This document shows positions 56,601-64,000 of a stretch of 64,000 bases of DNA, in pieces; within the stretch, counting starts at the first letter, position 1, and each line of letters begins with the position of its first letter. The position numbers and the translations under genes are program-made. Below the pieces are notes generated by a model that saw only the letters and a list, made by a program, of their open reading frames with translations, was not told where the DNA came from and did not search any database. Source of the stretch: Aphelenchoides besseyi (taxonomy: Eukaryota; Nematoda; Chromadorea; Rhabditida; Aphelenchoididae); assembly GCA_024699855.1 (NCBI GenBank), contig JAMPIQ010000002.1, forward strand, positions 1,178,001 through 1,242,000, given 5' to 3'.

Positions 56601-59600
56601 GCATAGCGTTCGGGCAATTGAACTGATGGTTGTTCTTCTTTTTCGGTAGCCTTCAATGTTTCTGTGGACGAAGATCGCAAACTCACACGATCAAACGATG
56701 TTGGCATCGAAAAAGTCGAAGCGGCTGATTGATCTTCTTTCGGACTCTTGACCTTTTCTTCTTCGGTTGTTTGAACGAAAATCTTTGCAAAAACATCAGC
56801 GGGCAGCAACGGCAAATCCTCGACACGTCTCAATTGCACGACCTCTAGACATTGGGGCATATACGTGGTTGTTTCCACAAATTTCGGTTTTTGCTGTTGA
56901 ATTGTAATTCGATTTGTCAGTTCGACTGTCGACTCCACTTCGATGTTTGTTGTCGTTGAGGTTTGTTGTGGAATGTTGGACGTCGACTGAACGGTCGTTG
57001 TTCTTTTGAGTTTGTTGACTGTCGATGAATCGGAAGCGGAGATGGTTTCGTAATCGGCATCCGACATAAGTCGCTTCTCACCGAAATTCGCTAGTAAGTG
57101 ATGGGTCTCCATTTTTGAAGGATTAATTGTCTCCTCAGCTTCAACGTAATCGATCATCTCCTTGATGGCTTCCGCCCTTTTAGTTTCTAATTCAACTAAC
57201 TGTTCGGGTGTTTCGCTTCTGTCCGTCACTTGTCCTTGAGTGAATACCGAGTCCAAGAGCTGATAAGCGGAAAGGGGAGTTGTGGGCGAATGATGTTCCG
57301 GCAATTTTGGCTCAGAATCGTCAATTCGAATCAACTGGTCGTTTTCAGCTTTTGACTGGAAAATCGACCTCATGAGTTCTTCCTGACTCCTCGTTCTTGC
57401 GACCATTGGCTCCGATGGTGGTGGTGATTTGGCTTTGAATTCGTCGGGAGATCTTTTCTCCAAAACCAACAGAATCGCGTGTAAACGTTTGAGTCCTAAA
57501 ACGTTGTTTTGTGTTTTAAATTTGCTGATCACCTTCTTCTAACTCGTCTTTGGGACTCGAGATCACCAGTCGAAAGTAACCGAAAGTTGAGATCCCCAAC
57601 AGACGTCCCGGTTGCAAGAAAACTCCCGCTCGACTGAATCGTCTCCACAGTTTTTGTTCTGCTTCCCAGGAGTCTGATTCCAAAAACTGAAAGTCGAGAT
57701 CCTCAACCATCTTCTATTGCTTCCAAACCTGATTCAGATTTAAGAACACGAAAAGCGAAACCGTCGATTCGAAACATCGAATTTCGTATTCAGACATCTT
57801 GTTCAACACAAACTTTCGATTTTCTTCCAAGCGTTGAGTTTTCTCTTTGTAGAACTCGGTCAACCAATCTGCAAACGAACCTTCAATGAAATGACCAATC
57901 AGTGCAGTTACCCAAATCATCGAGTAGATTGGCGACAATCGTTTGTACAACCGGAGCACACGGTTGAAGAATTTCTAAACGTCTCAGAGCCTTCTGTAGG
58001 TCCCGATTCTCGCAATGCAAAACCGAAAATTGAGCACCGGGTAAACACAATTCCTAAAACAAGAACATCATTTAACTTGTGGAGTCGGCTTACCGTCGAA
58101 ACACTCCAAATCCAAACCACCTTCTTTCGCTGTCTGATTCCTAGTTTATGTCGAAGCGACAAAACGGAACGAAATTCGTTGGAATCTGCGGCAACGGACG
58201 AAGCAAAAACTTCATCCGCTATGATGAATAGATTTTTACTGAAACCAAAAGCTACGAACAGAAGTAAACGGGAATCATACCTGACAGCCCATTTGCACAA
58301 CTCCAATATCTGGATTTCGCTCAAATCGGCTCCAACTGATGGATATGGATTGTTAAAGGCGATCGCTTTGACCGTAAGGTTCTAAATCGTCGTGATTAGT
58401 GATTTCGAACTTCCAATTACTCGACGTTCCGCTTCTTTAAGTGAACGTTGGAAAGCGGGTTGTGGATCGTGGTCCTAAACATTCATTCAACTCTGCGATT
58501 TTATTGGTTTTACGAATTCAACAGGAATCACTTGAACATGAGCTCGTTCTTCGAAGTCGTCGATAAGTCTCGAACCCAAGGGCACAGAAGCGAGAAGGGC
58601 ATCTAAACTAAATCACAAAAAAGTAATAGGAACTTTCAATACCTCCCGGTTCAAATAAACAGAAACCAATGGTGTCGTGAGCTGCACAATTGCCGGGTAT
58701 AATCGTCAGACTTTCAGTCAACAGCGGTGGATCTTTGGGTGCGGAAATGAAACTCTCGATGTAACGATTGACTTTGTGTTTAACCCTAAAGAATCTCAAG
58801 TAGAAAACAATGTTATTTCAACCAACCAATCCAAACCACCGGCTTTGGCGGGCTGTTGAATTGCTTCGACCGTTCCATTCCAAGTCTCGGATTCTTTTAA
58901 CTGAAAGTGAATCTAAGACCCGAATATTGGCTTCTGAAAACCTTTTCATTTATCAAGTCGAGACAAAGTTTGTTTTCTACGGAACAAAGATCAATTTTGC
59001 CCTAAAGATTCAACCGGTTAAGGAAACTGAAGTTCAAAACCTGAGGGTTTGTTTTTGGATTCCATTGATCGTCTTTGATTTCGTTTTGAATACGCTGATC
59101 GAGTTCCCGCGACTGCAAAAGTCGATGTGCTCGTGGAACAACGATTGTGTCCAATGGTCCCGCCGCCGTCGTTCCGATTGGCGAGTCCGATTCAGAAGCC
59201 GAACGTGAAGAAGTGGCCGATGGAGTGTAACGGTAAATTTGATCGCTAGCTCTTCCGAGTGATCCAACCTGATTGGCTGATTGTTGTGCATCGGAATCGT
59301 AATTGAACGTTTTGACTGCTTCCTGAGCCATCGGGACACTCAAACTCATTACTCCGCTGTCATTCGGTGGTGTTGGCGGTGGTGAAGCGGAGCGCAGAGT
59401 TTCGGGCGGCTTTAGAAGTTGGGATTTCGAGTCGAATTGTGCAATCCACGGCGACAATTGTCCGTGAGTTGCGTTGCGAAGTTTGAAGAGTCGGGACTCG
59501 AAGACCGGAGAGCCGGAAGGCAGAAGCGAAGATCGTGGTTTGTTTTCGGCTTTCGATTTGAACGGATTGGATAGACGGCGGCGGAACGAAAGTGCGGGTG

Positions 59601-59829
59601 TCGAAGCTGTTGAGTGGATGGATTTGTGACGCTGAGCTTCGTGACAAAGTGAACAACGACGGCGACTTGGATGGCGTGGATCGGCCGAGCGATGACCGAG
59701 CTAAAGAATCAAATGAGAAGTTTGAAATGAACCCTAGAATTCGAGAGTTTCTTTTCAATTTACTTTTTTGCACCGTCGTTCTTCAAGTTCGTGAAGAAAC
59801 GAATGTGACGCCAAAGCCAAGCCAATCAT
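50700..59829 (-). CDS. Giant protein: ACC-synthase-like PLP-fold pseudoenzyme fused to a ~2,200-residue repetitive disordered tail
   Basis: ATG at 59827-59829, stop TAA at 50700-50702. About ten short introns lie in the 5' part. A Ser-rich N-terminus (to about 59.05 kb) precedes an ACCS-type aminotransferase fold: ESLTIIPGNCAAHDTIGFCL, AIAFNNPYPSVGADLSEIQI, IIADEVFASS (PLP-ring Asp), WSVSTELCLPGAQFSVLHC, and GYFRLVISSPKDELEE (carboxylate-binding Arg). In ACCS proteins the fourth block reads SK-D-F-G-x-x-G; here the Schiff-base Lys is Thr. A 37-bp intron (57496-57532) then splices in frame, completing GLKRLHAILL of the same domain, into one exon of 6,504 bp (50992-57495), Glu/Ser/Thr-rich, with tandem repeats; a last exon is 50700-50950. 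About 2,800 residues in all. Probably a cytoplasmic scaffold; function unknown. Confidence 0.75.
50992..57495 (-). other. 6.5-kb intronless exon of the giant gene
   Basis: It is open throughout (2,168 codons) although neighbouring genes have an intron every 100-300 bp. The acceptor GTTTTAG lies at its 5' side and the donor GTAAAG at its 3' side; splicing at 50951-50991 switches the reading to the Ser-rich last exon ending HHSE. Confidence 0.8.
54240..56400 (-). repeat. Tandem protein-coding repeats, ~650 bp period
   Basis: Units share GTELLTKVFEHRDE, KRDFRHSEKDDRITTDLRAF and LSDHDLERIFSPE. Nearly identical DNA blocks begin at about 54636, 55293 and 55941 (spacing 657 and 648 bp). Diverged units lie near 54252 and 56335. 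The high identity of the three central copies indicates recent duplication or gene conversion. Confidence 0.85.
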
Positions 59830-60405
59830 TACGATTACAAAATGAACATTACAAGTGACTTTGCGATGTTATCTGCAATTTTTGCGATGACGACTTTCCG
59901 GAGAATCGCTTTGAGATCGTTTTGTTTATTCTGTGGAATCAGTGCTCTTCGAAACAGCAACCCAACGGCACTTTTATTGAGGACTCCAATTTCGGCACTT
60001 CGACCAACTTTCCTGTTTTCGCTCGAACATAAAAATGGGAATTAGCCGAAGAGATCTGCTTGAATCCGGTGAAGTCAATGGGCGTGAAAAACGTTTTAAA
60101 AGGTTTCCGTCCACGAGCTCATTCTTCCGCACATCCGGAGAACTAATGAGCCAAAAGACGGAAAACAGTTTTGTGGTGGGAATTCGGTTTTAATTACGAA
60201 CAACTCGCCAGTCTTTTTTGGGGACGCTTTCCGGACGGCAATTTCCTGCGCCGGTTGCCGTGGAGATTTTTTACGCTCAAAAGCGTCGTGTCGGTCGTTT
60301 TGCGTTTTCGGGAGGAGGCCAAACGCACGTTTTCGGCGCAGGTGGAAAGACGCGTTTCGAGTTTTGTTGCCGTTCCGAATCATTTTTGCGTCTTTTCAGA
60401 CAAAA
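59830..60405. promoter_or_regulatory. Divergent promoter region between giant gene and beta-tubulin
   Basis: The two start codons face away from each other across 576 bp. No TATA box is obvious. The sequence is more GC-rich than the chemoreceptor region. Confidence 0.4.
60391..60400 (+). promoter_or_regulatory. Acceptor site just upstream of beta-tubulin ATG
   Basis: GTCTTTTCAG ends 6 bp before the ATG. With no coding exon upstream it is either the 3' end of a 5' UTR intron or a spliced-leader trans-splice acceptor, as is common in nematodes. Confidence 0.5.
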
Positions 60406-62348
<1,943 letters not shown>

Positions 62349-64000
62349 ACAAAACGATCTCATCTCCAACTTAATTGATCTCTTTAATAGTAAAATAAAC
62401 AGTGTGTTAACGAAAAAAGGGCAGTTGATAAAAACCGAAATTGCGCGTCTTCGTTTGCGTTGTAAACTGGTGGGTCTCGTGGTTAACAGGCGAACTGATT
62501 ACTCAGTTTGATTGATTTGCCGCGTGAAGTCGACTGATTGCTCGGAATATTTATATTTGGCTTTGGCATCACATCCTACGGTACTCTCCAAATCCCTCTA
62601 ATGGCTGTTTGCCTTGGAAACAGCAAATAAAAAAAGGTCGATGTTTGTTTCGCGTCACGAATTTTAATTGATTTTTGAGCAAACAAATTTCGAGAATCCA
62701 ATCAGCACGTCAAACCAAAAGTAAACACGAACTACGGTATGAAGTCCTAAACGGGTATCCGAAGAAGAAATGTTGAAAGAAAGTCGAGAGTTTGAAAAAG
62801 TAGGGTTGTAGTGGGAGGTCGCTCTTGCACGAAAGCTACAGCTATTCAAGTCATAGGAAACAGGTGTTGAAGTTGGAAGATGATTAATAGAAGTTCACGT
62901 GTCAGCATGTTTGAGGAAACCAAAAAAGAAGTGAGAACACGAAGTGGAGACGACAAATTTAGCGAATTTGGCAGTTGGAAATCCCGAGTTCAATTCCCGC
63001 TGCACAATCGTAGTTTTTGAACCCACGCACGAAAGCAGGTGGCGGTCGTTTAACAAGTGGGATGAAAGCTCGGAGGCGCGAACGGGCGCAATCATCGATC
63101 TCATCGAGAGGCAGATTTTCACGTCGAAAAGAGCGAAATTGCCGCGCAGAAGAGGCGACAAAAAATGCGCGGATTATTGAAGTGAAAGTGAAGAGCGAAT
63201 TGTTTGCGTTTGTTGCGTGAGAGATCGCGAGCAGTTGCCAAAAACGTCGAGCGTGAAGTAGGGAAATTAGTGTATTAGACGTGGACAAACAGAATCTCGA
63301 CGAGATCGCAATTTCCGTTTCCGACCGTCGCCATTGTCCTGGGGATTTGGCGTCGCGTGCCGTTTAAATGTTTCTGCGATTGACAAGAACGCGACCTTCC
63401 TCTCACGTTTCCTCCCGAGTTCAATGAACTAAAATCGAACATCACGGCGACTGTTGATCGGATTAAACTCGCGCCACAGCGGGAGCTGAAGACGCAAACA
63501 ACGAAAGCGAAACTCCGCGAACGTTCGTTTTCCTGCAGAACAACTTTCCGGGCCATCAATTGAAATCAACGTCAAAGACGCGAACGAAAACCAATGATCT
63601 CGACGAAAAAGTTTGGACTTTTGCGAAGATTCCCGTTCACCTTGGAAGCCGGAAAGTGGAACGAATTCGGTAAACACGCGAGAGCGAAAACAAACGAAAA
63701 TGCAGAAAACTTTTACCGTCGATTCGCAGCGAAATTACGTTTTCGATTCCGCCAAAAAAGAACTTCACGTTTGTTTAAGGAGCGTCGTTTAAGGTCTGCG
63801 CGAACTGATAGGCAAATGAACGGCCGCTTTTTGAGTCACGACGTTCGATCGCGCAAAACTTTTTTCCACGCAGCCGAAACCGGAGGTCACGAAGCGCCAA
63901 AAAAGATGCGCAGGAAGCGAAAATATTTATAGCAACGCGGATTGCATTTCATCGACAAAAAACGTAAAGTGAGTCGGATCGCGCTGTGGTGTTTCAACTG
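62349..64000. other. Right-end intergenic region, possible 5' UTR of next gene
   Basis: No convincing CDS. From about 63.0 kb the sequence becomes more GC-rich with cg-rich purine tracts. A consensus donor, aaagtgagtcgg, at about 63966-63977 could end a non-coding first exon of a plus-strand gene that continues beyond the window. Confidence 0.3.

Noticed and set aside
62950..63010. tRNA-like T-arm (gagttcaattcccgc)
   Set aside because: The stem does not pair (CCGAG against CCCGC) and no D-arm, anticodon arm or acceptor stem could be folded around it on either strand.

Overview
The window looks like nuclear DNA of a nematode. The evidence is the gene content: worm-type 7TM chemoreceptors (an Srh-like receptor, two Str-superfamily receptors and a trio of class-unassigned paralogues), an ionotropic-receptor-like channel, ShKT-domain secreted proteins, a GT10 fucosyltransferase, a nematode-type sulfotransferase, a CHK-kinase-like protein and an M13 peptidase. 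Genes are dense on both strands and carry many very short introns, mostly 35-45 bp, usually with GTGAGT or GTAAGT donors and TTTNAG acceptors. I cannot name the genus. All models were spliced by eye, so first exons and some phases are uncertain.

Layout. 1-6.2 kb: end of a C2H2 zinc-finger gene, an ionotropic-receptor-like gene (minus), a fragment of an OAC-type SGNH domain, a GT10 fucosyltransferase and a PAPS-dependent sulfotransferase (minus). 6.9-16 kb: chemoreceptor cluster (three good 7TM genes plus one Srh-like gene needing an unusual splice) interrupted by a PAN/apple-domain gene with an apparent frameshift. 17-22 kb: a four-helix membrane-protein gene (minus) and then about 4.5 kb in which I find no convincing gene. 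22.3-30.7 kb: secreted M13 metallopeptidase with two ShKT domains (minus), another 7TM gene, an unidentified broken locus and a catalase. 31-44 kb: a run of secreted or Cys-rich proteins (a Cys-rich protein with an early stop, a small secreted protein, two ShKT proteins, a Ly6-like protein, a 53-residue Cys-rich peptide and an aspartic-protease homologue lacking both catalytic aspartates), interspersed with an EMSY-like ENT-domain gene, a transposase remnant, a perfect 30-bp hairpin and an orphan APC4-like exon. 44-50.6 kb: a decayed coiled-coil locus, a chemoreceptor (minus), a second copy of the OAC fragment and a CHK-kinase-like gene. 50.7-62.3 kb: a very large minus-strand gene, divergent from a beta-tubulin gene. 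62.4-64 kb: apparently upstream sequence of a gene beyond the window.

The most unusual object is the 50.7-59.8 kb gene. An ACC-synthase-like PLP-fold domain, whose Schiff-base lysine position reads Thr, is spliced in frame to one 6.5-kb intronless exon. That exon encodes about 2,170 disordered residues holding an internal tandem repeat and roughly twenty copies of a short helical motif ending in IF, VF or IL. It looks like a pseudoenzyme-headed scaffold. Other recurring themes are loss of catalytic residues in enzyme folds, gene fragments, and GC-AG introns.
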